A stretch of 6,116 nucleotides of DNA from an uncultured Actinomycetes bacterium. Its GTDB lineage: Bacteria; Actinomycetota; Actinomycetes; Nanopelagicales; Nanopelagicaceae. This document shows positions 1 to 6,108 of this stretch, one piece after another (position 1 is the stretch's first letter; each line of letters begins with the position of its first letter). The notes under the pieces were generated by a model. That model made no database searches. It worked only from the letters and a program-made list of their open reading frames with translations, and was not told where the DNA came from. A program made the translations under genes and the position numbers. The stretch is taken from the NCBI GenBank assembly GCA_903891755.1, contig CAITFY010000108.1, forward strand, positions 1 through 6,116. Direction: 5' to 3'.

Positions 1-393
1 GACGCGAATATCTTTCGACATCGCGACAACCATTTTGCGAAGAGTTTCAGCTTCAGCCGTTGGTCCGTAAGTTAGTTTGTCGAGTTTGGTAACTCCATCA
101 ACAAGTTGCGCTACCTCATTGCCAAAATCGTGTCGCAAGGCATCGAGGGAGTAAGGCGTATCTTCAACGGTGTCATGGAGTAGTGCGGCGGTGATGGTCG
201 CTTGATCCATGCCAAGTTCAGCGAGAATTTGCGCCACAGCCACAGGGTGGGTGATGTATGGCTCTCCCGATTTTCTGGTCTGACCCGCATGAGCTTCATT
301 CGCCGTCGAAAAGGCGCGCTCTAATTCAGCGCTCTTGAAATCAGGAAGGGTTGAAACCAGAGTCTGGGCAAGGGGAGCTAAAAGCGTATCCAT
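1..393 (-). CDS. rel: RelA/SpoT-family (p)ppGpp synthetase/hydrolase, N-terminal part (3' end outside window)
   Basis: Bifunctional cytoplasmic enzyme of the stringent response: it makes (p)ppGpp from ATP and GDP/GTP and hydrolyses it. Only the first 131 codons are present, and the frame stays open to the window edge. These cover most of the N-terminal HD hydrolase domain. Visible motifs are AHAGQTRKSGEPYITHP (residues 34-50), ALLHDTVEDT (70-79) and LVDGVTKLDKL (97-107). R40, H49, H73, D74, E77 and D78 match the metal and nucleotide ligands of characterised Rel hydrolases, so hydrolase activity is probably intact. The synthetase, TGS and ACT domains would lie outside. The ATG at 391-393 is chosen because a good Shine-Dalgarno (AAGGGAGA) ends eight bases upstream and the HD homology begins soon after. 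It lies 25 bases after the secF stop. Many actinobacteria have a longer Rel N-terminus and an apt gene just upstream; neither is seen here. Confidence 0.93.
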   Translation of the reverse strand, partial: MDTLLAPLAQTLVSTLPDFKSAELERAFSTANEAHAGQTRKSGEPYITHPVAVAQILAELGMDQATITAALLHDTVEDTPYSLDALRHDFGNEVAQLVDGVTKLDKLTYGPTAEAETLRKMVVAMSKDIRV

Positions 394-401
394 CGCTTAT
401 C

Positions 402-409
402 TCTCCCTT
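402..409 (-). promoter_or_regulatory. Ribosome binding site of rel
   Basis: AAGGGAGA on the minus strand, eight bases before the ATG at 391-393. It is the clearest Shine-Dalgarno in the window and fixes the rel start, which cannot be checked by full gene length here. It lies in the 25-base secF-rel spacer, so rel can initiate independently of secF translation. Confidence 0.75.
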
Positions 410-418
410 CACTCCAAG

Positions 419-1510
419 TTATCTACGGCTTTTGCGCTTAGGCTGGTTACGAGGACCGCGTTCGCGGTTCTCTTTTGAGTGAGTTGAAGTAACGATATTT
501 GAAACTTCTGCATCACCCTTAATTACTACTGCATCACCAGGAGTTTGTGGTCCACGCATTGCTACGCGCTTTGCTAGGGCCTGCATCGCTGGCTCGCGCT
601 CACGAAGAGATGCCAAGATCGGTGTCGCGATGAAAATAGATGAGTAGGTTCCAGTTGCAAGCCCGATGAAGAGAGCAAGTGAAAGATCCTTCAAAGTACC
701 TGCGCCGAGAAGCATTGCTCCTACAAAGAGAATGGATGCAACCGGTAGCAACGCAATCAAGGAGGTGTTAAATGAACGCACCAGCGTTTGATTCACTGCG
801 AGGTTTGCAGCTTGAGAATAGGTGTACTTACCAGTGCTCGTGATGGAACGTGTGTTCTCACGAACCTTGTCGAATACAACGACGGTGTCGTAGAGCGAAT
901 AACCCAAGATTGTTAAGAATCCGATGACCGTTGCCGGTGTAACGTCGAATCCGACCAAGGCATAAATACCCACCGTGATGAAAATATCGTGCACCACAGC
1001 GATAATCGCAGCTTGAGCCATCTTCGGTTCAAATGCCAGAGCCAGGTATAGAAGAACTACCAACAAGAATCCAATAAGAGCCTGAATCGCTTTGTGGGTG
1101 ATGTCCTTACCCCATGATGGTCCGATACTCAGAACGTTGATTTCACCGATTGGGATATTGAAATCCTTCACAATCGCATTCTCAACCGCATCGTTCTCTG
1201 CATTTGTGAGTGATTTAGTTGTGATGCGAATCTTGTCGCTTCCGATTTTCTGAACAATCGTCTCAGAGGTAAGTCCGCTATCGGTTACCGCCTTCTGACC
1301 TAATTCAATGGTTGAGCCAGGAGCGGTAAAGGTGAACTCAGAACCACCCTTAAATTCGATACCGAGCTTCAAACCCTGCACTGAGAGCGCCACACCAGCA
1401 ATGATGATGACGATGATAGAGAGAGCATAGAAGCGACGACGTTGACCGATAATGTTGAAGGACTTTTCGCCACGATAGAGGCGTCCACCCATTCCAGATA
1501 AACGTGACAT
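419..1510 (-). CDS. secF: Protein translocase subunit SecF
   Basis: Membrane subunit of the SecDF complex, which uses proton flow to pull secreted proteins through SecYEG after SecA-driven translocation. The protein has 363 residues. TM1 is at about 28-46, a periplasmic-type P4 domain at about 47-135 beginning with GLKLGIEFKGGSEF, and five further membrane segments lie at about 139-301. The family signatures are VVHD (172-175) and GYSLYDTVVVFDKVREN (203-219). D208 and R245 align with E. coli SecF D213 and R247, residues linked to proton transport. The C-terminal tail from about 303 is hydrophilic and ends in a strongly basic stretch. The ATG at 1508-1510 follows the secD TAA directly (TAAATG), and AAAGGA at 1521-1526, inside the end of secD, serves as ribosome binding site. 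Translation is therefore probably coupled to secD. Confidence 0.97.
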   Translation of the reverse strand: MSRLSGMGGRLYRGEKSFNIIGQRRRFYALSIIVIIIAGVALSVQGLKLGIEFKGGSEFTFTAPGSTIELGQKAVTDSGLTSETIVQKIGSDKIRITTKSLTNAENDAVENAIVKDFNIPIGEINVLSIGPSWGKDITHKAIQALIGFLLVVLLYLALAFEPKMAQAAIIAVVHDIFITVGIYALVGFDVTPATVIGFLTILGYSLYDTVVVFDKVRENTRSITSTGKYTYSQAANLAVNQTLVRSFNTSLIALLPVASILFVGAMLLGAGTLKDLSLALFIGLATGTYSSIFIATPILASLREREPAMQALAKRVAMRGPQTPGDAVVIKGDAEVSNIVTSTHSKENRERGPRNQPKRKSRR

Positions 1511-3121
1511 TTAGGCGACGTCCTTTCCTGTTACAACACCCAAGCTCTTAGCCGAGAATCCTGATAGAGGGTGGCCGCTGGCGAAGAAGTGCATTCGTGA
1601 GAACATAGTGACAAGTGGCTTAGTGAAGAAGAAGACCACAAAGAGATCAACGAAGGTCGTTAATCCGAGCGTCGCAGCGAAGCCACGAACATCTCCGACG
1701 GCGAAGAAGTAAAGAAGCGCTGCAGCGATAAGAGAGACTGAGTCAGCCACGATGATTGTGCGCTTTGCGCGCGTCCAACCGGTATCAACCGCCGTGCGCA
1801 GCGATCTGCCCTCTCGAACCTCATCTCGGAGACGTTCAAAGTAAACAATGAACGAGTCCGCCGTGATACCGATGGAGACAATCGCACCAGCAATACCTGC
1901 GAGAGATAGGGAGAAACCGATCCACTTACCGAGAAGAATGAATAGGAGGTAGGTAATTCCACCAGCGATTGTGAGGGAACCAACGCTGACGATTCCAAGT
2001 CCGCGGTAATAAAGAATGGAATAGAGAACCACGAGGATCAAACCGAGCAAGCCAGCAAGCAAGCCATCATGCAATTGGTTCGCTCCGAGAGTTGGAGAAA
2101 CTTGTTGCACATCTCCGCGATCAAATGCGAGAGGCAGCGCGCCGTACTTGAGTTGATCTGCAAGAGTTGACGCATCTGCTTGGGTGAAGTTACCGGTGAT
2201 CTGTGCGTTACCAGCAGTAATAGCAGATTGAATTGTTGGCGCTGTAACAACCAGACCATCGAGCACAACAGCAACCTGGTTTTGTGGAGCACCTAACTTC
2301 ACTACTCGAGTAGTAATTGCACCGAACTTGCTCGTTCCTGAGCTCTTGAAATTAAGAAGAACCATCCAACCGTTTCCGTTGGTCTGATCTAGTTGAGCAG
2401 ATGCGGTGGAAATATCAGTTCCCACAACTTCAGCCGGTCCAAGGATGTATTTATTAGTATCAGGAATCTTGTTGTGATCTGCTGAGCAGGCAACGATTGC
2501 AGAGCCAGGGCTATCTAGATTTCCACCCTGTCGGTTTGCAGTCTTGGTGCAATCTAACGCTGCGAATTGAGCGTCGAGTGCTGCGGTGACTCCGGCTGGG
2601 TAGGTCGGAGTAAGAGTTGCTGCCTTAGTTGGTGTTGGAGTTGGTGTCGCCTTGGTTCCTGGCTTTGGAACTGTGACTGTGGAAGTTGAAGTGCTTGATG
2701 TAGAAGTTGTCTTGGAGTTTCCAGCGCCTACGGCTAACACCTGGCGGAAACGAAGTTCGGCGGTCTGTCCAACCTTGTCGACGATGCTTGTTCCGGTTGC
2801 GCCCGGAACGGAGATAACAATCTGTTGATTGTTTCCAGTTCCCTGAGCTGTCACCTGGGCTTCTGCAACACCGAAAGCATTAACGCGTTGGCGGATAATC
2901 GCCACGGCTTGTGCGATCGAAGCGGAAGAAACAGTTCCACCCTTGGCAACTCGAGGTTGCAAGGTAACGCTGGTACCTCCACGCAGATCTAGACCCAACT
3001 TGACCTTATCGCCTTGAATAAAGGCGAGAGCGCTGAAGGCGATCAAGATGAGGGCCAGGATGGCCAAGGTACGTCCGGGCTTAGCCTGGGACTTAATAGA
3101 TTTCGAGATGTTGGCAGACAT
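1511..3121 (-). CDS. secD: Protein translocase subunit SecD
   Basis: Partner of SecF in the proton-driven translocation complex of the cytoplasmic membrane. The protein has 536 residues. It has a basic N-terminus, TM1 at about 18-35, and the conserved LGLDLRGGT motif (42-50) opening the large extracytoplasmic P1 domain. Five membrane segments follow at about 351-503. TADSFIVYFERLRDE (420-434) carries D422, which aligns with E. coli SecD D519, important for proton coupling. Residues 133-175 form a Ser/Thr/Pro-rich low-complexity linker inside P1. C191 and C212 lie after the linker and could form a disulfide outside the cell; this is inference. The ATG at 3119-3121 starts 11 bases after the ruvB stop. 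No purine-rich Shine-Dalgarno is visible, and no later start is possible without losing TM1, so the start is kept. A promoter overlapping the ruvB stop may give a leaderless transcript. yajC, often found just upstream, is missing. Confidence 0.97.
   Translation of the reverse strand: MSANISKSIKSQAKPGRTLAILALILIAFSALAFIQGDKVKLGLDLRGGTSVTLQPRVAKGGTVSSASIAQAVAIIRQRVNAFGVAEAQVTAQGTGNNQQIVISVPGATGTSIVDKVGQTAELRFRQVLAVGAGNSKTTSTSSTSTSTVTVPKPGTKATPTPTPTKAATLTPTYPAGVTAALDAQFAALDCTKTANRQGGNLDSPGSAIVACSADHNKIPDTNKYILGPAEVVGTDISTASAQLDQTNGNGWMVLLNFKSSGTSKFGAITTRVVKLGAPQNQVAVVLDGLVVTAPTIQSAITAGNAQITGNFTQADASTLADQLKYGALPLAFDRGDVQQVSPTLGANQLHDGLLAGLLGLILVVLYSILYYRGLGIVSVGSLTIAGGITYLLFILLGKWIGFSLSLAGIAGAIVSIGITADSFIVYFERLRDEVREGRSLRTAVDTGWTRAKRTIIVADSVSLIAAALLYFFAVGDVRGFAATLGLTTFVDLFVVFFFTKPLVTMFSRMHFFASGHPLSGFSAKSLGVVTGKDVA
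2597..2725 (-). other. Low-complexity Ser/Thr/Pro linker within SecD
   Basis: Codons for SecD residues 133-175. The first half is almost only Ser and Thr (TSTSSTSTST, 139-148). The second half alternates Thr and Pro with scattered Lys (KATPTPTPTKAATLTPT, 157-173). It falls in the P1 domain exposed outside the membrane and is flanked by well-conserved family sequence, with no frame break. Such linkers occur in actinobacterial SecD proteins. It is probably a flexible, disordered spacer whose length varies between strains. Confidence 0.8.
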
Positions 3122-3158
3122 AAGAAGTAAGTCTAGGCATCTAGAGAAGGCATGTCTA
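3121..3158 (-). promoter_or_regulatory. Candidate internal promoter for secD-secF-rel, leaderless
   Basis: On the minus strand, TAGACA (3158-3153) matches five of six bases of the -35 consensus TTGACA. After a 17-base spacer, TAGACT (3135-3130) matches the TANNNT -10 pattern typical of actinobacteria. Transcription would be expected to start about six to eight bases further on, at 3123-3121, that is at or just before the secD ATG. The first three bases of the -10 are the ruvB stop codon TAG. The absence of a Shine-Dalgarno before secD fits leaderless initiation. This is seen in sequence only; the start site is inferred. Confidence 0.5.
3132..3145. repeat. Short inverted repeat overlapping the secD -10 region
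   Basis: TCTAG-GCAT-CTAGA, a perfect 5-base inverted repeat with a 4-base centre. It spans the last ruvB codons and stop, lies between the candidate -35 and -10 boxes, and shares four bases with the -10. It could be an operator half-site pair, but it is short enough to arise by chance and part of it is constrained by coding. Confidence 0.3.
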
Positions 3159-4170
3159 AAAATCCAAACTCACTTTGTGGCGCGGCTAATCCCAGATGGG
3201 CCCAACCAGCGGCCGTGGCCATGCGCCCTCTTGGGGTTCGAGCCAGAAGTCCGCGCCGCAATAGATAAGGCTCAGCCAGACTCTCTAGGGTCTCTGATTC
3301 TTCGCCCATGGACATCGCCAGGGTCGTAAGGCCGACTGGCCCACCCTTGAACTTGTGGACCAGAGTTTCTAAGAGGGTTCGGTCTAGACGATCCAAACCA
3401 ATCAAATCAACCTCATACATCAGCAGGGCGGCTTGAGCGGCTTCAAGATCAATCTCACCGTTGCCGTGAACCTCCGCATAATCGCGAACTCGACGTAAGA
3501 GTCGATTGGCAACGCGAGGGGTACCGCGAGATCTGCTTCCAATTTCAGTGATGGCATCTTCAGAGATGGGAACTTGTAGCAACTGGGCACTGCGCCTCAC
3601 GATGGTGGAGAGTTCCTCGTCCCCATAGAAATCAAGCTGGGCGGTAAATCCGAAGCGATCCCGAAGAGGACTTGGCAATAATCCCGCTCTCGTCGTTGCA
3701 CCAATCAGCGTGAAATGTGGAAGAGAGAGTGGGATGGCAGTTGCGCCGGCGCCTTTTCCAACAATGACATCTACGCGGAAATCCTCCATCGCCATATAGA
3801 GAAGTTCTTCTGCAGGACGCGACATGCGATGAATCTCATCGAGAAAGAGAATTTCACCCTCGACGAGAGAGGAGAGAATTGAAGCTAAATCCCCCGCATG
3901 CTGAATAGCGGGACCGCTTGTGATGCGGATTGGGGCACCCATCTCAGTAGCAACAATCATCGCAAGAGTTGTTTTACCAAGACCTGGAGGCCCGGCAAGC
4001 AAGATGTGATCTGCAGGGGTGTTGCGAGAACGAGCTGCCGTAAGGAGAAGATTGATTTGTGCGGCGACTCGCTTCTGTCCAACAAATTCATCAAGATTCT
4101 TAGGACGAAGCGCTAACTCTAAATTACGCTCTGAATCATCAGAGAAATCACTCGTTATTGATTCACTCAT
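3133..4170 (-). CDS. ruvB: Holliday junction branch migration ATPase RuvB
   Basis: AAA+ ATPase that works as hexameric motors with RuvA to drive branch migration of Holliday junctions during recombinational repair. The protein has 345 residues, normal for the family. Walker A is GPPGLGKTT (60-68), with K66 and T67. Walker B is ILFLDEIHR (107-115), with D111 and E112. Sensor 1 is in GATTRAG (157-163). The LRDRFG motif (169-174) holds the likely arginine finger R170. GTPRVANRLLRRVRD (216-230) is the sensor 2 region. A winged-helix DNA-binding domain follows, with RTPRGR (311-316) and an actinobacterial-type WAHLGL (323-328). The ATG at 4168-4170 shares one base with the ruvA stop (TAATG), indicating coupled translation; the nearby Shine-Dalgarno is weak. 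The stop codon lies inside the candidate secD promoter. Confidence 0.98.
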   Translation of the reverse strand: MSESITSDFSDDSERNLELALRPKNLDEFVGQKRVAAQINLLLTAARSRNTPADHILLAGPPGLGKTTLAMIVATEMGAPIRITSGPAIQHAGDLASILSSLVEGEILFLDEIHRMSRPAEELLYMAMEDFRVDVIVGKGAGATAIPLSLPHFTLIGATTRAGLLPSPLRDRFGFTAQLDFYGDEELSTIVRRSAQLLQVPISEDAITEIGSRSRGTPRVANRLLRRVRDYAEVHGNGEIDLEAAQAALLMYEVDLIGLDRLDRTLLETLVHKFKGGPVGLTTLAMSMGEESETLESLAEPYLLRRGLLARTPRGRMATAAGWAHLGLAAPQSEFGFLDMPSLDA

Positions 4171-4757
4171 TATTTAGTGCCGCCTGAGAGTGCAGCGCGA
4201 AGGAGTTCAGAGATTGGCTCATCAGCAATGTTCTTATAATCATTTGCAATCTGATCAATCCTCTCTTGGCTTTCTCGCGCCGAGAAACCAAGTCCTATAA
4301 GCGCACTTGTGAGCTGATCTCGCCAACTTCCGCTCTGAGTTCGTTCGCTTTGAGCAAAGCCCTTCACCTTGTCATGCAGTTCAAGTACTACCCGCTGCGC
4401 GCCTTTCTTTCCAAGACCAGGGATTCTCTCTAAAAGATCTGACTGTTCGTTGGAAATAGCGCTCACTAATTCTGCGCTCTCATAGATTGAGAGAGCTGAT
4501 TGCGCGACCTTAGGTCCAATACCAGTGACTGTTTGCAAGAGTTCGAAGATCTCGCGATCGACAGCGCTTTCAAACCCATAAAGAGTGAGGGCATCTTCGC
4601 GAACGACTAAGACGGTGTGGAGTGAGGCGCTAGTTCCAACAACTAAACCAGCTGAAACACGAGCAGGAACGTTAACAAGAAGTCCCACTCCCCCAACCTC
4701 AATAACAACAGAGCCTGATTGCAGAGCTTTCACTGAACCACTTACGGAAGCAATCAT
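4170..4757 (-). CDS. ruvA: Holliday junction branch migration protein RuvA
   Basis: DNA-binding subunit that holds the four-way junction as a tetramer, loads RuvB and positions RuvC. The protein has 195 residues, close to the usual 200 or so. Domain I is an OB fold (about 1-63) ending in VREDALTLYGF. E54 and D55 match the acidic pin residues E55 and D56 of E. coli RuvA, which keep the junction open. Domain II has two helix-hairpin-helix motifs, LLQTVTGIGPKVA (73-85) and LLERIPGLGKKGAQR (108-122), that grip the DNA backbone. After a polar linker (about 133-146), domain III (about 147-192, ALIGLGFSARE) should contact RuvB. The ATG overlaps the ruvC stop as ATGA (4754-4757), and the reading runs straight into ruvB. 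Confidence 0.98.
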   Translation of the reverse strand: MIASVSGSVKALQSGSVVIEVGGVGLLVNVPARVSAGLVVGTSASLHTVLVVREDALTLYGFESAVDREIFELLQTVTGIGPKVAQSALSIYESAELVSAISNEQSDLLERIPGLGKKGAQRVVLELHDKVKGFAQSERTQSGSWRDQLTSALIGLGFSARESQERIDQIANDYKNIADEPISELLRAALSGGTK

Positions 4758-5287
4758 GCGCGGCTCGCCAATCGAATTCGCTCCTGCTTCAAAGCGAGCT
4801 GCAATTTAGAGTCACCTACGCCTCTCCAGTGATGACAGATGGCGAGTGCCAGCGCATCGGTACTATCAACTGGTTTCGGAATTGAATCGAGTCTCAAAAT
4901 CTTTTGCACCATCATCGCGACTTGTTTCTTATCAGCTCGACCAGATCCCGACACGGCAGCCTTAACTTCTGAGGGTGTGTGCATGACAACAGGTATGCCT
5001 GCTTTTGCGGCCAGTAATAGAGCAACTCCGGCAGCTTGTCCGGTCGCCATGGCGGTTTTTACATTCAGTTGCGAGAAGACTCTCTCAACTGCAATCACAT
5101 CTGGTTGAACCCGAACAATCCATTCGGATATCTCTGATTCAAGTTCCAATAAACGCATCTCAAGTGGAGCATCGACCGTCGTTCGGATAACCCCAACATC
5201 GACCATTGAAAGTATTTGGGATCCCTTGCCATCAACCACGCCCAAACCACAGCGGGTTAATCCAGGGTCGATTCCAAGCACTCTCAT
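4754..5287 (-). CDS. ruvC: Crossover junction endodeoxyribonuclease RuvC
   Basis: Dimeric, metal-dependent nuclease with an RNase H-like fold that resolves Holliday junctions by paired nicks, acting with RuvAB. The protein has 177 residues, typical length. The four acidic catalytic residues are visible: D7 in VLGIDPG (3-9), E68 in VIAVERVF (64-71), and D141 and D144 in PVDSTDALALAICHH (139-153). These correspond to E. coli D7, E66, D138 and D141. The lysines in SEVKAAVSGSGRADKKQV (106-123) match the DNA-contacting region. The start is fixed by the canonical MRVLGIDPG opening. It lies ten bases after the yebC stop, with only a weak ribosome binding site (AGG near the start, GGAG about 15 bases upstream). 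The 3' end overlaps ruvA by four bases. Confidence 0.98.
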   Translation of the reverse strand: MRVLGIDPGLTRCGLGVVDGKGSQILSMVDVGVIRTTVDAPLEMRLLELESEISEWIVRVQPDVIAVERVFSQLNVKTAMATGQAAGVALLLAAKAGIPVVMHTPSEVKAAVSGSGRADKKQVAMMVQKILRLDSIPKPVDSTDALALAICHHWRGVGDSKLQLALKQERIRLASRA

Positions 5288-5297
5288 GCCTGCAAGC

Positions 5298-6053
5298 CTA
5301 ATCTCCGAGGCTAGCCATTACCTCATCTGACACATCAAAGTTGCCATATACGTTCTGAACGTCATCCAACTCTTCGATTGCGTCAATAAGATTGAACACT
5401 TTTGTAGCTGTCTCTGCATCCAGTGGAACAGAGAGTGAAGGAAGGAATGAGGTATCGGCTGACTCATAATCAATTCCTGCGCCTTGCAGAGAGGTTCTTA
5501 CAGCAACCAGATCGCTCGGTTCTGAAACGATTTCAAAGGAATCGCCAAGATCATTTACCTCTTCGCAACCTGCATCGAGAACCACTTCAAGAATTCGATC
5601 TTCAGTGAGGCCAGCAACCTTGTTAACCAGCACAACACCCTTACGGTTAAACATGTAGGACACTGAACCTGGATCAGCCATAGATCCGCCGTTGCGTGTT
5701 ACCGCCACACGAACTTCAGATGCCGCACGGTTGCGACTATCTGTTAAACATTCAATCATGAGCGCAACACCACCAGGTGCATAACCCTCATACATAATGG
5801 TCTGCCAGTCAGCGCCGCCAGATTCCAATCCACCGCCGCGCTTAACCGCGCGTTCGATGTTATCTGCAGGCATGGAGTTCTTCTTCGCCTTAGCAATCGC
5901 ATCAAAGAGAGTTGGGTTGCCATCAATATCTGGTCCGCCATTACGCGCCGCGATTTCAATAGCTTTAATCAGCTTTGCAAAGTTCTTGGCGCGACGAGAG
6001 TCGATAACCGCCTTCTTATGCTTTGTCGTTGCCCATTTGGAATGGCCTGACAT
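5298..6053 (-). CDS. yebC: YebC/TACO1-family ribosome-associated translation factor
   Basis: Member of the YebC/TACO1 family (formerly DUF28), long annotated as a probable transcriptional regulator. Mitochondrial TACO1 is a translational activator, and recent work on bacterial YebC proteins points to relief of ribosome stalling at proline-rich motifs. A role in translation is thus more likely than DNA binding, but cannot be told from sequence. The protein has 251 residues, the normal length. The family opening MSGHSKWATTKHKKA (1-15) is followed by the basic, helical N-terminal domain (to about 75, with NSMPADNIERAVKRG at 59-73). YEGYAPGGVALMIECLTDSRN (88-108) then leads to the C-terminal alpha/beta domains. 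The ATG at 6051-6053 is set by this opening and is preceded by GGTGAG. It is the first gene of the cluster and sits next to ruvC, as in many bacteria. Confidence 0.96.
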   Translation of the reverse strand: MSGHSKWATTKHKKAVIDSRRAKNFAKLIKAIEIAARNGGPDIDGNPTLFDAIAKAKKNSMPADNIERAVKRGGGLESGGADWQTIMYEGYAPGGVALMIECLTDSRNRAASEVRVAVTRNGGSMADPGSVSYMFNRKGVVLVNKVAGLTEDRILEVVLDAGCEEVNDLGDSFEIVSEPSDLVAVRTSLQGAGIDYESADTSFLPSLSVPLDAETATKVFNLIDAIEELDDVQNVYGNFDVSDEVMASLGD

Positions 6054-6057
6054 TTAA

Positions 6058-6063
6058 CTCACC
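6058..6063 (-). promoter_or_regulatory. Ribosome binding site of yebC
   Basis: GGTGAG on the minus strand, four bases before the yebC ATG. GGTGA matches the 3' part of the full Shine-Dalgarno AGGAGGTGA, for which such short spacing is appropriate. It supports the ATG at 6051-6053. Confidence 0.55.
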
Positions 6064-6068
6064 AACCT

Positions 6069-6105
6069 TGTTCTCACACTAAAAACCCTGCGCACTGTTA
6101 CGCAA
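6069..6105 (-). promoter_or_regulatory. Candidate promoter upstream of yebC
   Basis: TTGCGT (6105-6100) and TAGTGT (6081-6076) on the minus strand, separated by 18 bases. The -10 fits TANNNT and the -35 has only the TTG. A start near 6069 would give a leader of about 16 bases containing the ribosome binding site. It is a modest match in a short leader, at the expected place for the promoter of the yebC-ruvCAB unit. Confidence 0.35.
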
Positions 6106-6108
6106 CGG
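6081..6108 (-). terminator. Possible weak intrinsic terminator of the gene upstream of yebC
   Basis: On the minus strand TTGCG (6105-6101) can pair with CGCAG (6092-6088), including one G-T wobble, around an 8-base loop. With one bulged G, the flanking CC and GG extend the stem by two pairs, and TTTTT (6085-6081) follows directly. A TAA at 6116-6114 could be the upstream gene's stop, but its frame cannot be judged. The same bases form the candidate yebC promoter, so one of the two readings may be wrong. Confidence 0.25.

Noticed and set aside
111..299. Minus-strand open frame of 62 codons inside the rel region
   Set aside because: It is in a different frame from the HD-domain coding sequence, which accounts fully for this stretch.
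416..421. TAACTT at the secF stop as a -10 box for rel
   Set aside because: It fits TANNNT, but no -35-like TTG element lies at a suitable distance upstream; such hexamers are common by chance.
1660..2292. Minus-strand open frames of 112 and 84 codons inside secD
   Set aside because: They are out-of-frame readings within an intact, clearly conserved secD; no sign of a frameshift or nested gene.
3048..3329. Plus-strand open frame of 93 codons spanning the secD start and ruvB end, opposite the yajC-less junction
   Set aside because: It was considered as a possible relocated small gene. It lies on the opposite strand, has no membrane segment like YajC and consists of antisense RuvB and SecD codons.
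4585..5190. Several plus-strand open frames of 60-90 codons opposite ruvA and ruvC
   Set aside because: They are Ser/Thr/Ala-rich shadows of the minus-strand genes, overlap each other in different frames, and resemble no known protein.
5797..6057. Plus-strand open frame of 86 codons opposite the start of yebC
   Set aside because: It lies wholly antisense to a highly conserved gene start, shows no recognisable family and has no convincing ribosome binding site; it reflects the codon pattern of yebC.
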